Assembly: GCF_039534915.1 (NCBI RefSeq) | Contig: NZ_BAAAWE010000001.1 | Location: 6,510,001 to 6,574,000 of the forward strand | Length of the DNA stretch: 64,000 nucleotides | From: Streptomyces roseofulvus | Lineage (GTDB): Bacteria; Actinomycetota; Actinomycetes; Streptomycetales; Streptomycetaceae | Direction of reading: 5' to 3' | Shown here: positions 16,701 through 25,505 of the stretch, piece by piece | Numbering within the stretch: position 1 is the first letter of the stretch | Layout: each line of letters starts with the position of its first letter | Position numbers and translations under genes: made by a program | Notes under the pieces: generated by a model | Databases searched by the model: none | What the model saw: the letters and a program-made list of their open reading frames with translations, nothing else | What the model was told of the DNA's origin: nothing

Positions 16701-17999
16701 ATGCGGGAGACGGCTCCGGAAGGCCGCGGCCCGGTGCGCTACGGACCTCCCGTGCCCGAGAGCGGCCGGCCCGTGCCCCCGGAGCTCGCCGCCCTCCTCG
16801 CGGCGGCCGCCGGCCGGACCGACCCCGAACCGCCCGGCGGCGGCGCGGTCCTGCGCGAGGCCGCCGCCGGCTACTGGTGGCGGCGCGGCCTGCGCGGCCA
16901 CGCCGAGGACTCCCTCGCCGCCCCAGGCGCCCCCGCCCTGCTCCTCGCCCTCCTCGCCGCCCACGGCGGCGACGTACTGCTGCCCCGGCCGTGCCCCGCC
17001 TGGTGGACCCCGCAGATCCGGCTCCTGGGCCGGCCCGCGTACCACGTGCCCACCACCGCGGAGGCCGGCGGCGTCCCCGACCCGTACGCCCTCCTGGAGA
17101 CCGTCCGCCGGGTCCGCGCCGAGGGCGGCGACCCGCGGGTGCTGCTCCTCTCCGTCGCCGACGACCCCACCGCCACCGTCGCCCCGCCCGAGCTCGTCCG
17201 CGAGAGCTGCGAGGCCGCCGTCGCCGAGGGCCTCCACGTCATCAGCGACGAGACCTGGCGCGACACCCTCCACCGGCCGCGCGAGACCGTCGTCGTCAGC
17301 CCCGCCGAGATGTGCCCCGACGACGTCACCGTCCTGGCCGACCTCGCCGGCGGCGGTCTCGTCCCCGCCTCCTGGCCGTGCGCGATCGCCCGCTTCCCGC
17401 CCACCGGCGCCGCCCGCGCCGACCGGTACGGCGACCCGCGCGCCCGCGCCCTCGACGTCCTCACCGCGCTCGGCGCGGTGCTCCCCGCCCCCGTCGCCCC
17501 GGCCGTCGCCCACGCCCTCGACGAGCCCGAGGACGTCTTCGTACCCGCCCTGCGCGCCGCCGCGGCGCACGGCCGGATCGCCGCCGCCGCGCACCGCGCC
17601 GTCCTCGCCGCCGGCGCCCTCGCCCGGCCCCCGCAGGCCGGCCGCCACCTCTACGCCGACCTCGGTCCGCTCCGCCCCGGGCTGGCCGCCCGCGGCGTCA
17701 CCGACTCGCTGGAGCTGGAGCAGTACCTCACGGCCCGCCTCGGCCGTCCCGTCCCCGGCGGCCACCGCTTCGGCGACGAACTCGGCGCGCTGCGCGTCCG
17801 CCTCGACACCGGGCCGCTGCTCGGCGTCACCCCGCCCGAGCGCGCCGAGACCCTCGCCGCCCGCGCCCCCGAACACCTGCCCCAGACGGTGCGGGCCCTG
17901 GCCGAGCTGACCGCCGCGCTCGACGACCTCGCCGAAGCCCGCCCCGCCGGGCAGCCCGCCGCCGAGCCGCCCCCCGCGCAGAACGGAGCCCGCAGATGA
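16701..17999 (+). CDS. Aminotransferase-fold protein lacking PLP lysine
   Basis: A 432-residue protein with the fold-type I aminotransferase layout, preceded by a strong AGGAGGT. The Asp that normally contacts the pyridine nitrogen is present (D183 in ISDETW). The NPTG motif has become DPTA (155-158), and the usual SLSK with the PLP-binding Lys reads ADLAGG (213-218). The translation contains no lysine anywhere, so an internal aldimine cannot form. I infer a pseudo-aminotransferase with a binding or scaffolding role. Its stop overlaps the ATG of the MBL-fold hydrolase gene (ATGA), so the two are coupled. Confidence 0.8.
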   Translation: MRETAPEGRGPVRYGPPVPESGRPVPPELAALLAAAAGRTDPEPPGGGAVLREAAAGYWWRRGLRGHAEDSLAAPGAPALLLALLAAHGGDVLLPRPCPAWWTPQIRLLGRPAYHVPTTAEAGGVPDPYALLETVRRVRAEGGDPRVLLLSVADDPTATVAPPELVRESCEAAVAEGLHVISDETWRDTLHRPRETVVVSPAEMCPDDVTVLADLAGGGLVPASWPCAIARFPPTGAARADRYGDPRARALDVLTALGAVLPAPVAPAVAHALDEPEDVFVPALRAAAAHGRIAAAAHRAVLAAGALARPPQAGRHLYADLGPLRPGLAARGVTDSLELEQYLTARLGRPVPGGHRFGDELGALRVRLDTGPLLGVTPPERAETLAARAPEHLPQTVRALAELTAALDDLAEARPAGQPAAEPPPAQNGARR

Positions 18000-19033
18000 C
18001 CGAACGGACGGCCCGCCCCGCCCCGGCCGCCGAGGCCCCGCACCGGCCCGCGCCCGCCGCCCTCCCGACCTCCGTGCTCCAGCCGCTCGGCCGGCTCGGC
18101 CAGTGGCCCCGCACCTTCGCCGACCGGCTCACCGCGCCCCTGCCCGGCGTCCGCGCCCTCGCCCGGCTCGCCCGCGAGGGGGCCGTACGCCCCCGGCGGG
18201 AGGGGCTGCGGGACGTGCCGCTGCTGCCCTTCGAGGCCGGCCCGCTGCCGCCCGCGGGACCCGGCACCGTCGCCGTCACCTGGGCCGGGCACGCCAGCTG
18301 GGTCGTCCGCCTCGGCGGCCTCACCGTCCTCACCGACCCCGTCTGGTCCCGCCGCATCCTCGGCACCCCGGCGCGGCTCACCCCGGTCGGCGTCCGCTGG
18401 GAGGACCTGCCTCCGGTCGACGCGGTCGTCATCAGCCACAACCACTTCGACCACCTCGACGCCCCGACCCTCCGGCGCCTCCCGCGCGCCACCCCGGTCC
18501 TCGTCCCGGCCGGGCTCGGCCGCTGGTTCCTCCGCCGCGGCTTCACCCGCGTCACCGAGCTCGACTGGTGGGAGGCGGTCGAGCTCGGCGGCGTCCGCTT
18601 CGACTTCGTCCCCGCCCACCACTGGTCCAAGCGGACCCTCCTCGACACCTGCCGCTCCCTCTGGGGCGGCTGGGTGCTCACCGACCCCGCCGGCCACCGG
18701 ATCTACTTCGCCGGGGACACCGGCTACGGCCACTGGTTCGCCGAGATCGGCCGCCGGCACCCCGGCATCGACCTGGCACTGCTGCCCATCGGCGCGTACG
18801 ACCCCCGCTGGTGGCTCCGCGACGTCCACACCGACCCGGAGGAGGCGGTCCGCGCCCACCAGGACCTGGGCGCCCGCCGGATGGCCCCCATGCACTGGGC
18901 CACCTTCGTCCTCTCCTCCGAGCCCGTCCTCGAACCCCTCACCCGGGTCCGGGCCGCCTGGGAACGGGCCGGACTGCCCCGCGAGGACCTGTGGGACCTC
19001 CCGGTCGGCGGGTCACGCGTCCTCGTGCCGTAG
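17996..19033 (+). CDS. MBL-fold hydrolase, NAPE-PLD/UlaG-like
   Basis: A 345-residue metallo-beta-lactamase-fold enzyme. The metal motif is HNHFDHLD, followed by PAHHW, FAGDTGYG (bridging Asp) and a final MHWATF His. This set is characteristic of N-acylphosphatidylethanolamine phospholipase D-like hydrolases and L-ascorbate lactonase relatives. The N-terminal 100 residues are Pro/Ala-rich and may interact with membrane or partner. ATG overlaps the stop of the lysine-less aminotransferase-fold gene. The substrate is possibly a phosphodiester of a lipid, inferred from family only. It overlaps the convergent DedA gene by 21 bp. Confidence 0.87.
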   Translation: MTERTARPAPAAEAPHRPAPAALPTSVLQPLGRLGQWPRTFADRLTAPLPGVRALARLAREGAVRPRREGLRDVPLLPFEAGPLPPAGPGTVAVTWAGHASWVVRLGGLTVLTDPVWSRRILGTPARLTPVGVRWEDLPPVDAVVISHNHFDHLDAPTLRRLPRATPVLVPAGLGRWFLRRGFTRVTELDWWEAVELGGVRFDFVPAHHWSKRTLLDTCRSLWGGWVLTDPAGHRIYFAGDTGYGHWFAEIGRRHPGIDLALLPIGAYDPRWWLRDVHTDPEEAVRAHQDLGARRMAPMHWATFVLSSEPVLEPLTRVRAAWERAGLPREDLWDLPVGGSRVLVP

Positions 19034-19690
19034 CGCGCCCGGCCGGTCGCCTCCGTCACCGCGGTCGCCGCGGATCCGCCGCCAGACCGCCGGCACCGCG
19101 CTGATCAGCAGCGTCAGCCCGACCGCCGCCACCACGCCCTGCCACGGCTCCGGGAAGAGCGAGCCGCCCAGGATGCCGATCAGCTGGTACGTCGCCGCCC
19201 AGGCCAGACAGGCCGCCGCGTCGCCGCGGGCGAAGCGGCGCAGCGGCATCCGGGCCAGCAGACAGGCCAGCATCACCGGGATCCGGCCGGCCGGGACCAG
19301 CCGGGAGAGGACGAGCACCGACACCTGGTGGGTGTCGAGGCGTTCCTGGGCGTGCGCCAGGCGGTCCGGCGCCGCCCGTGCGCGCAGCGCCGCCAGCCAG
19401 CGCGAGCCGTTCCGCGACCGGACGCCCCGCTGCCCCAGCCAGTACAGCGCCACGTCGCCGAGGAAGGCCGCCGCCGAGGCCACCAGGAAGACGAAGAGCA
19501 GCGGGAACGGGGAGTCCACCGACGACTGGTGCAGGGCGACCACGGCCGCCGAGCTGACGATCGCCCCCGTCGGCACCACCGGCACCAGCGCGCCCAGCGC
19601 CACCAGCAGGAACAGCGACGGATAGCCGACCGCCTGCTGGGTCGACTCCGGCGGCAGGTCGCGGACGGCGGCGAGCACTCCACTCGTCAC
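19013..19690 (-). CDS. DedA family integral membrane protein
   Basis: A 225-residue protein with about five hydrophobic segments. It carries a DedA-like core: an acidic residue within FLGDVALYWLGQRG, and the SRLVPAGRIPVMLACLLARMP segment that matches the family's R-x-x-P-x-x-R re-entrant motif. DedA proteins act as undecaprenyl-phosphate or phospholipid flippases. GTG 19690 overlaps the TGA of the MBL gene upstream (GTGA), so they form a coupled pair. A lipid-carrier role next to a lipid-type hydrolase is plausible but unproven. Confidence 0.82.
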   Translation of the reverse strand: MTSGVLAAVRDLPPESTQQAVGYPSLFLLVALGALVPVVPTGAIVSSAAVVALHQSSVDSPFPLLFVFLVASAAAFLGDVALYWLGQRGVRSRNGSRWLAALRARAAPDRLAHAQERLDTHQVSVLVLSRLVPAGRIPVMLACLLARMPLRRFARGDAAACLAWAATYQLIGILGGSLFPEPWQGVVAAVGLTLLISAVPAVWRRIRGDRGDGGDRPGALRHEDA

Positions 19691-20466
19691 CGGGCGACCT
19701 CCGGCCGCACCCGCTCGCCGTGCCCCAGCCGGTGCACCGCCACCTTCGGCGCGAGCCGGGCCGCCTGCCGCACGAACTCGTCGCCCGGCGCGTGGAACTC
19801 GTGCGGCCGGACCCCGTCCAGGCCGATCGGCCAGTAGGTGCCGTAGTGCACCGGCACCGCCGCCGCCGGGGAGAGCGCCGCCAGCGCCTGCGCCGCGCGG
19901 CCCGCGTCCAGGTGCCCGTGCCCCAGGTACGGGCCCCAGCCGCCGACCGGCAGCAGCGCCACGTCCACCGGCCCGACCTCCTCCGCCATGGCGTCGAACA
20001 GCCCGGTGTCGCCGGCGAAGTACGTCCGGGCCTCGCCCTCGACGACGTACCCGAGCGCGGGGGAGCGGTGCGGGCCGAACGGCAGCCGCCGGCCGTCGTG
20101 CAGCGCCGGCACCGCCCGTACCGTCACGCCCTCCACCGTCACCTCGTCGCCGGCCGCCACCTCCGTCAGCCGCAGCCCCGCCGCGGCCAGCCGGCGCAGC
20201 CCCGGCACGGCGTCGGGCGCGCCGCGCGGCACCACCAGCCGGGTCCCCGGCGCGAGCCGGGCGAGCGACGGCAGGTGCAGGTGGTCGGAGTGCAGATGGG
20301 AGACGAGGACCGCCTCCGCCACGGCCGCCTCGGGGGGCGGCGGGGCGCCGCGGCGGCGGCGCAGGTGCGCGAGGCGCCGCGCGAACAGCGGGTCGGTGAG
20401 GAACCGGACCCCGGAGTCCTCGACCGTGCAGGTCGCGTGCCCCCACCAGGTGACCTCCACCGGCAT
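19687..20466 (-). CDS. MBL-fold hydrolase (UlaG-like)
   Basis: A 259-residue beta-lactamase-fold enzyme with WWGHATCTVED at the N-terminus, the metal motif SHLHSDHLH, FAGDTGLF and a PVHYGTYWPIG end. It is shorter than the companion at 17996, lacks the long N-terminal extension and belongs to a different branch. GAGGAAGG precedes ATG 20466. It is coupled to the DedA gene. Two MBL hydrolases therefore flank DedA in convergent units, suggesting but not proving a shared envelope substrate. Confidence 0.87.
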   Translation of the reverse strand: MPVEVTWWGHATCTVEDSGVRFLTDPLFARRLAHLRRRRGAPPPPEAAVAEAVLVSHLHSDHLHLPSLARLAPGTRLVVPRGAPDAVPGLRRLAAAGLRLTEVAAGDEVTVEGVTVRAVPALHDGRRLPFGPHRSPALGYVVEGEARTYFAGDTGLFDAMAEEVGPVDVALLPVGGWGPYLGHGHLDAGRAAQALAALSPAAAVPVHYGTYWPIGLDGVRPHEFHAPGDEFVRQAARLAPKVAVHRLGHGERVRPEVAR

Positions 20467-20556
20467 CCGCCCTTCCTCGACCGTCCGCTCCCTGTCGTCG
20501 AGAGTAGAGGCCCGGCGGGCCTCCCGTGCGGCACCGCAGGGCAGTAGGGTCGGCGC

Positions 20557-20961
20557 ATGAACGACGTCCGGGTCGCGGCGATCGCCAGCCTCACCCCGCT
20601 CGAAGAACTCGATTCCCACCCCTTTCTCGTCGACACCCGCGGCCAGCACGCGGTGTGCGCCCGCTGGGCCGTCGAACGGGGGTACGTCCTCACCCGCCAG
20701 CTCCTCTTCTACGGGGTCCGGCCCGACCACGACGAGCTGTGGGCCGACGTCGAGTCCGGCGAGGTCGACCTCTTCGTGGCCGCCAACGAGGGCGTCCTGG
20801 CCCGCGCCGTGACCTCGGTCCCCGCCTTCCGCGCGGAGTGCGCCCGCCGGGGCGTCCGGGTGGAGACGGCCGACGCCCCGCCGCCCGCCTACGACTCGGC
20901 GGCCCGGGCGGCCGTCCACCGCCGGCTCTCCATGCCGACCGCCGGCTACGACGGCAGCTGA
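20557..20961 (+). CDS. Conserved hypothetical, recombinase-N-terminus-like
   Basis: A 134-residue protein. The segment QHAVCARWAVERGYVLTR...DLFVAANEGVLARAV resembles the start of serine-recombinase catalytic domains in pattern: a residue block, an acidic strand, then a loop. The catalytic serine and the DNA-binding part are absent, so recombinase activity is unlikely. TAGGGT lies six bases before ATG with no Shine-Dalgarno, pointing to a leaderless mRNA. Function unknown. Confidence 0.7.
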   Translation: MNDVRVAAIASLTPLEELDSHPFLVDTRGQHAVCARWAVERGYVLTRQLLFYGVRPDHDELWADVESGEVDLFVAANEGVLARAVTSVPAFRAECARRGVRVETADAPPPAYDSAARAAVHRRLSMPTAGYDGS

Positions 20962-21049
20962 CGCCCCGGCACACCGCCCGCGCCCGGCCGACGTGCCTCC
21001 CGCCGCCCGTGGGCAGGTGTGTCAGGGTGGGGGGACGTCGGGGTGAAAG

Positions 21050-23224
21050 GTGACGGGTGGCGTGGGCGACGGGCGAAGGGGCGGCACCGACCGCTGGCGC
21101 ACCGCGGGGCGGACGGTCGTCCGGGTGCTCACCGTGTGGGCGGTCTCGACGGTCACGCTGCTCGCGCTCGCCGGACTGCTGCCCGACTTCCAGCTGCAGT
21201 CCGCCGACGGCGACAGCCTCACCCGTACGGCCCTCACCGCCGCGTCGGCGGCCGGCGCGTTCGGTCTGCTGACGGCGCTGGTCTGGCCGCTGGTGGTGCG
21301 CGCGCTGCTGCTCGTCCCGGCGCTCGTCCTCGGCCTGCTCGTCTTCTTCCTGAACGGCTCGCTGCTGCTCGTCGCGCTCTGGCTGATCCCGGACGGGCGG
21401 GGCGCCGCCGATCCGGAGACGGCGGTCGTGGTCGCGGCCGTGATGTCCGCGGTGGCGTCCGCGACGTCCACCGCGCTCGCCGTGCGGGACGACGAGGCGT
21501 ACCGGCGGCGGCTCTACCGGCTCACCGGCCGCACCCGCCCCCGCGACCCCCGGACCGTCCCGGCGCCGCCGCCCGGCACGGTCTTCCTCCAGTTGGACGG
21601 CGTCGGCCACGAGGTGCTGCGGGCTGCCGTCGCCGACGGTCTCATGCCCACGGTGGCGGGCTGGCTGGACGCCGGGCACCGGCTCACCCCCTGGCGGACC
21701 GACTGGTCGAGCCAGACCGGCGCCAGCCAGCTCGGCATCCTGCACGGCACCAACGAGGACGTGCCGGCCTTCCGCTGGTACGAGAAGGACACCGGCCGCC
21801 TCATGGTGTCGAACCGGCCGGCGAGCGCGGTGGAGCTCCAGCGCCGGGCGGTCCGCCGCACCGGCGACGGCGGGCTGCTCACCCTGGACGGCGCCTCCCG
21901 GGGCAACCTCTTCAGCGGCGGCGCCGACCAGGTGGCGCTGGTCCTGACGGTGGCGGCGCGCCGGGGCCGCCGCAACCGCTCGCGGGTCGGCTACTTCGCG
22001 TACTTCTCCGACCCGGCCAACGCCGTGCGCACCGCCGGCTCCTTCGTCAACGAGGTGGTGCGCGAGGTGGTCCAGTCGGTGCGGGCCCGGCTGCGCCGGG
22101 AGACGCCCCGGATCCGGCGCGGCGGCACGTACCCCTTCGTGCGCGCCTTCGCCACGGTGATCGAGCGGGACGTGGTGGTCGCCGCCGTCCTGGGCGACAT
22201 GCTCGCCGGCCGGACCGCCGTCTACGCCGACCTGGTGGCGTACGACGAGGTGGCCCACCACTCGGGGCCGCGCGGCCGCGACACGGACCAGGTGCTGCGC
22301 CGGCTCGACCGCGCCGTCGGCCTGATCGCCCGGGTCGCCGAGCACGCCCCGAGGCCGTACCGGATCGTGCTCCTCTCCGACCACGGGCAGAGCCCGGGGG
22401 AGACCTTCGAGGGGGCGTACGGGCTGACGCTGAAGGACCTGGTCCGGGCGGGCTGCGGGCTGCCGGTGTCGCGCCGGGTGGGCCGCACGCGCAGCGGCGC
22501 GGAGGCCCGGGACGCGGCCCGGGACGCGCTGCGCAGCGCCCTGCACCGGCCGGTGGAGACGGGTGAGGAGACCGAGCGGGAGCTGCCGGCCCGGACGTCG
22601 GAGCCGGTCGTGCTCGCCTCCGGGAACCTGGGCCTGGTGTCCTTCCCGGACGTGCCGCACCGGATGACGAAGGAGGAGATCGACCGACGCCACCCGGCGC
22701 TGCTGCGGACCCTGGCGCAGCATCCGGGGATCGGCTTCCTGCTGGTGGCGAGCGCGGAGCACGGCGCGGTGGTGCTGGCCGCGGACGGGGTGGAGGTGCC
22801 GGTGGCGGAGCTGGCCGACGACGGGCCGCTGGCCGTGTTCGGCCGGGGCGCGGCGGACGCGGTCCGGCGGACGAACGGCTTCCCGCACGTCGCCGACGTG
22901 ATGGTCAACTCGATGTACGACCCGGCGACCGGCACCGTGCACGCCTTCGAGGAGCAGATCGGCTCGCACGGCGGGCTCGGCGGCGAGCAGGGGCACCCCT
23001 TCCTGCTCTCTCCGCCGGAGCTGTCGCCGCCGGTCGCGGAGGGCGAGGAGCTGGTGGGCGCGGAGCGCGTGCACCGGGTGCTGCGGCGCTGGCTGCGGGA
23101 GACCGACGGTCCGCAGGTGCCGGTGGACGGGGTGGCGGGGGCTCCGGAGATTTCCCCGTCCGGGGCCGGAGCGGAATCAGTTCTTCCGGTCGAGGGGCGG
23201 GTTCTGCCGGACAAAAACCTCTGA
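21050..23224 (+). CDS. Holin-like membrane domain fused to phosphodiesterase
   Basis: A 724-residue two-part protein. Residues 20-150 hold about four transmembrane helices of phage-holin-family type. From about 180 comes an alkaline-phosphatase-superfamily domain: FLQLDGVGHEVL (metal Asp), WSSQTGASQLGILHG (nucleophile Thr region), YDEVAHHSGP and LLSDHGQSPG (metal Asp/His), then a C-terminal GSHGGLGGEQ. This is the architecture of streptomycete nucleotide pyrophosphatase/phosphodiesterase proteins. The catalytic face is probably on one side of the membrane near the lipid. The start is uncertain among close GTGs; 21050 is used. Confidence 0.83.
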   Translation: MTGGVGDGRRGGTDRWRTAGRTVVRVLTVWAVSTVTLLALAGLLPDFQLQSADGDSLTRTALTAASAAGAFGLLTALVWPLVVRALLLVPALVLGLLVFFLNGSLLLVALWLIPDGRGAADPETAVVVAAVMSAVASATSTALAVRDDEAYRRRLYRLTGRTRPRDPRTVPAPPPGTVFLQLDGVGHEVLRAAVADGLMPTVAGWLDAGHRLTPWRTDWSSQTGASQLGILHGTNEDVPAFRWYEKDTGRLMVSNRPASAVELQRRAVRRTGDGGLLTLDGASRGNLFSGGADQVALVLTVAARRGRRNRSRVGYFAYFSDPANAVRTAGSFVNEVVREVVQSVRARLRRETPRIRRGGTYPFVRAFATVIERDVVVAAVLGDMLAGRTAVYADLVAYDEVAHHSGPRGRDTDQVLRRLDRAVGLIARVAEHAPRPYRIVLLSDHGQSPGETFEGAYGLTLKDLVRAGCGLPVSRRVGRTRSGAEARDAARDALRSALHRPVETGEETERELPARTSEPVVLASGNLGLVSFPDVPHRMTKEEIDRRHPALLRTLAQHPGIGFLLVASAEHGAVVLAADGVEVPVAELADDGPLAVFGRGAADAVRRTNGFPHVADVMVNSMYDPATGTVHAFEEQIGSHGGLGGEQGHPFLLSPPELSPPVAEGEELVGAERVHRVLRRWLRETDGPQVPVDGVAGAPEISPSGAGAESVLPVEGRVLPDKNL

Positions 23225-23307
23225 TTTGGACGGGTGTTCGCCGTACCCGACCATGGTCCGGTTCCGGAGGATTGTCCGGTACTGCACGACGGAAGGCGCA
23301 CCACCCC

Positions 23308-24723
23308 ATGAGCACGGCCCCCACGGCCCCGACCGCTCCCCCGGCCGGCACGGCCCCGACCGCCCCCGCGGCCACCGGCCCGCACGGCGGCACCGGCGCG
23401 AGCGGCGGACACCACGCCCGGCGCTTCGGCCTGCCGATCGCCACGGCCCTGGTCATGGGCAACATCATCGGCGGCGGCATCTTCCTCCTCCCCGCCTCGG
23501 TCGCCCCCTTCGGCACCATCAGCCTGGTCGCCTTCGGCATCCTCACCGCCGGGGCCCTCGCCCTCGCCCTGGTCTTCGGGAAGCTCGCCCGCCGCCACCC
23601 GAAGACCGGCGGCCCCTACGTCTACGCCCGCGAGGCGTTCGGCGACTTCGCCGGCTTCCTCGCCGCCTGGTCGTACTGGATCACCGCCTGGGTCTCCAAC
23701 GCGGCCCTCGCCGTCGCCGCCGTCGGCTACCTCGACGTCCTCGTCCCCGTCCACCAGTCCACGGCCGCCACCATCGCCGCCGCCCTGCTCCTCCAGTGGC
23801 TGCCCGCGCTCGCCAACCTCGCCGGCACCCGGTACGTCGGCGCCGTCCAGCTCGTCGCCACCGTGCTCAAGTTCGTCCCGCTGCTGCTCGTCGCCGTCGG
23901 CGGGTTCTTCTTCTTCGACAGCGCCAACCTCGGCCCCTTCCGGGCCGGCGACGACAGCGCCCTCGGCGCGGTCTCCGCCTCCGCCGCGATCCTGCTCTTC
24001 AGCTACCTCGGCGTCGAGTCCGCCGCCGTCAGCGCCGGCGAGGTCCGCGACCCGCGCCGCAACGTCGGCCGCGCCACCGTCCTCGGCACCCTCGCCGCCG
24101 CCGGCCTCTACCTCCTCACCATGGTCTCCGTCTTCGGCACCGTCCCGCACGACACGCTGGTCGACTCCAGCGCCCCCTTCGCCGACTCCGTCAACCTGAT
24201 GTTCGGCGGCTCCTGGGGCGGCACCGCCGTCGCCTGCATGGCCCTCGTCTCGATGGTCGGCGCCCTGAACGGCTGGACCCTGCTCAGCGCCCAGACCCCG
24301 TACGCCGCCGCCCGCGACGGCCTCTTCCCGCAGGTCTTCACCGTCAAGCGGCGCGGCGTGCCCACCGCCGGCGTCCTGGTGACCGTCGTCCTCGCCTCCC
24401 TGCTCACCGTGTACAACTACACGGCGGGCCCGAGCGGCGTCTTCGAGATCCTGGTCCTCGTCACCACCTTCACCGCCACCGTCCCCTACCTGCTCTCCGC
24501 CGCCGCCCAGATCTACTTCCTGCTCTCCGGGCAGGCCGACCGGGTCCAGCGGTCCCGGCTGGTCCGCGACACCGTCCTCGCCCTCGCCGCCTTCGGCTTC
24601 TCCCTCTGGCTGGTCGCCGGCTCCGGCTACGCCGCCGTCTACCAGGGCGTGCTCTTCCTGTTCGCCGGCGTCCTCGTCTACGCCTGGATGGCCGCCCGCA
24701 GGCGCGCCGCCGGCACCGCCTGA
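23308..24723 (+). CDS. APC superfamily amino acid/polyamine permease
   Basis: A 471-residue transporter with about 12 transmembrane helices. Helix 1 has GNIIGGGIFLLPAS, close to the substrate-binding G-[ST]-G-I-F loop of the basic amino acid/polyamine antiporter branch. A Pro/Thr/Ala-rich cytoplasmic N-terminus of about 38 residues precedes it. GGAAGG lies about 11 bases before ATG 23308. Likely cargo is a cationic amino acid or its decarboxylation product, from family only. No decarboxylase lies nearby. Confidence 0.88.
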   Translation: MSTAPTAPTAPPAGTAPTAPAATGPHGGTGASGGHHARRFGLPIATALVMGNIIGGGIFLLPASVAPFGTISLVAFGILTAGALALALVFGKLARRHPKTGGPYVYAREAFGDFAGFLAAWSYWITAWVSNAALAVAAVGYLDVLVPVHQSTAATIAAALLLQWLPALANLAGTRYVGAVQLVATVLKFVPLLLVAVGGFFFFDSANLGPFRAGDDSALGAVSASAAILLFSYLGVESAAVSAGEVRDPRRNVGRATVLGTLAAAGLYLLTMVSVFGTVPHDTLVDSSAPFADSVNLMFGGSWGGTAVACMALVSMVGALNGWTLLSAQTPYAAARDGLFPQVFTVKRRGVPTAGVLVTVVLASLLTVYNYTAGPSGVFEILVLVTTFTATVPYLLSAAAQIYFLLSGQADRVQRSRLVRDTVLALAAFGFSLWLVAGSGYAAVYQGVLFLFAGVLVYAWMAARRRAAGTA

Positions 24724-24800
24724 CGGGCGCGTAGTCCAGGAGAGCGGATCTCCGGCCCGGGACGAGGGGCCGCCCGCCCGGCGGGGCAGTACGGATAACC

Positions 24801-25184
24801 GTGAGCCCCGCACCCCGGCCGCACCGCGCGCCCGCCGCCCCGGCGGGCCGTCCGGCGCGCGTCCGGCGGCTGCTGCTCCTGGTCTGCGGACTCCTCCTCG
24901 TCGTCACCGCGCCGGGAGCACTCACCGGCGAGAGCGCCGGCACGGCCGCGGAACCCCGGCCGGCCGGCGCGCCCGCCGCTCCGGACCCGGCCGGCGAGAC
25001 GTACGAACCGGGGCCCGCCGAGGCCGCGGTCCCCGGCCGCACCCGGCACCGGCGGACCCGCGTCCGCCCCGTCCCCGCACCCGGCGGCCCCCGCCCGGCC
25101 CGCCGCGCCCCCCGGCGCGCCGCTCCCGCCCCCGTACCCGCTCCGCGCCCGCCGTCGCGCCGGCCGGTGGTGATGCGCTGCTGA
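24801..25184 (+). CDS. Small single-pass membrane or secreted hypothetical
   Basis: A 127-residue protein. Residues 1-22 are basic and proline-rich, residues 23-42 (RLLLLVCGLLLVVTAPGAL) form a hydrophobic helix, and the remainder is an extremely Arg/Pro/Ala-rich disordered tail. TACGGAT lies just before GTG 24801 with no Shine-Dalgarno, so it may be leaderless. The low-complexity tail reduces confidence that the frame is real throughout. Function unknown. Confidence 0.5.
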   Translation: MSPAPRPHRAPAAPAGRPARVRRLLLLVCGLLLVVTAPGALTGESAGTAAEPRPAGAPAAPDPAGETYEPGPAEAAVPGRTRHRRTRVRPVPAPGGPRPARRAPRRAAPAPVPAPRPPSRRPVVMRC

Positions 25185-25243
25185 CAGGCCCCGCCTCCAG
25201 CAGCCCTTCCCCACCCGACCCCGCACCCGCGAGGAGCACCGCC

Positions 25244-25411
25244 ATGCCGTCGTCCGACCCGTACGCCGTCCTCCAGGCCCTGCTGCGCGCCGAGGCCGCC
25301 CGTGGCCGCCGCGCCGCCGAGCACCCGTCCGAACCGGCTCCCGCGCCGGCCCCGGAGCCCGCGCCCGCCCCCTCGGACCCGCGCCCGCACCGGGAGAGCC
25401 CGGCCCGCTGA
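25244..25411 (+). CDS. Small hypothetical protein, 55 aa
   Basis: A short frame starting ATG 25244 with GAGGAG seven bases upstream, encoding MPSSDPYAVLQALLRAEAAR and then a Pro/Ala/Glu-rich tail to TGA 25411. The good ribosome binding site and the amphipathic helix at the front support a real small protein. It lies 59 bp after the previous small membrane gene and probably shares its transcript. No homologue family is recognised. Confidence 0.5.
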   Translation: MPSSDPYAVLQALLRAEAARGRRAAEHPSEPAPAPAPEPAPAPSDPRPHRESPAR

Positions 25412-25505
25412 CCGGCGCCCGTCAGGCCGCCCGGCCCCGCGCCGGGCGGCCGCCGACCGGCGCCCCCCCCCGCGATCCGCCGGCTCCCCTTCGTCGCCTT
25501 CGCCG

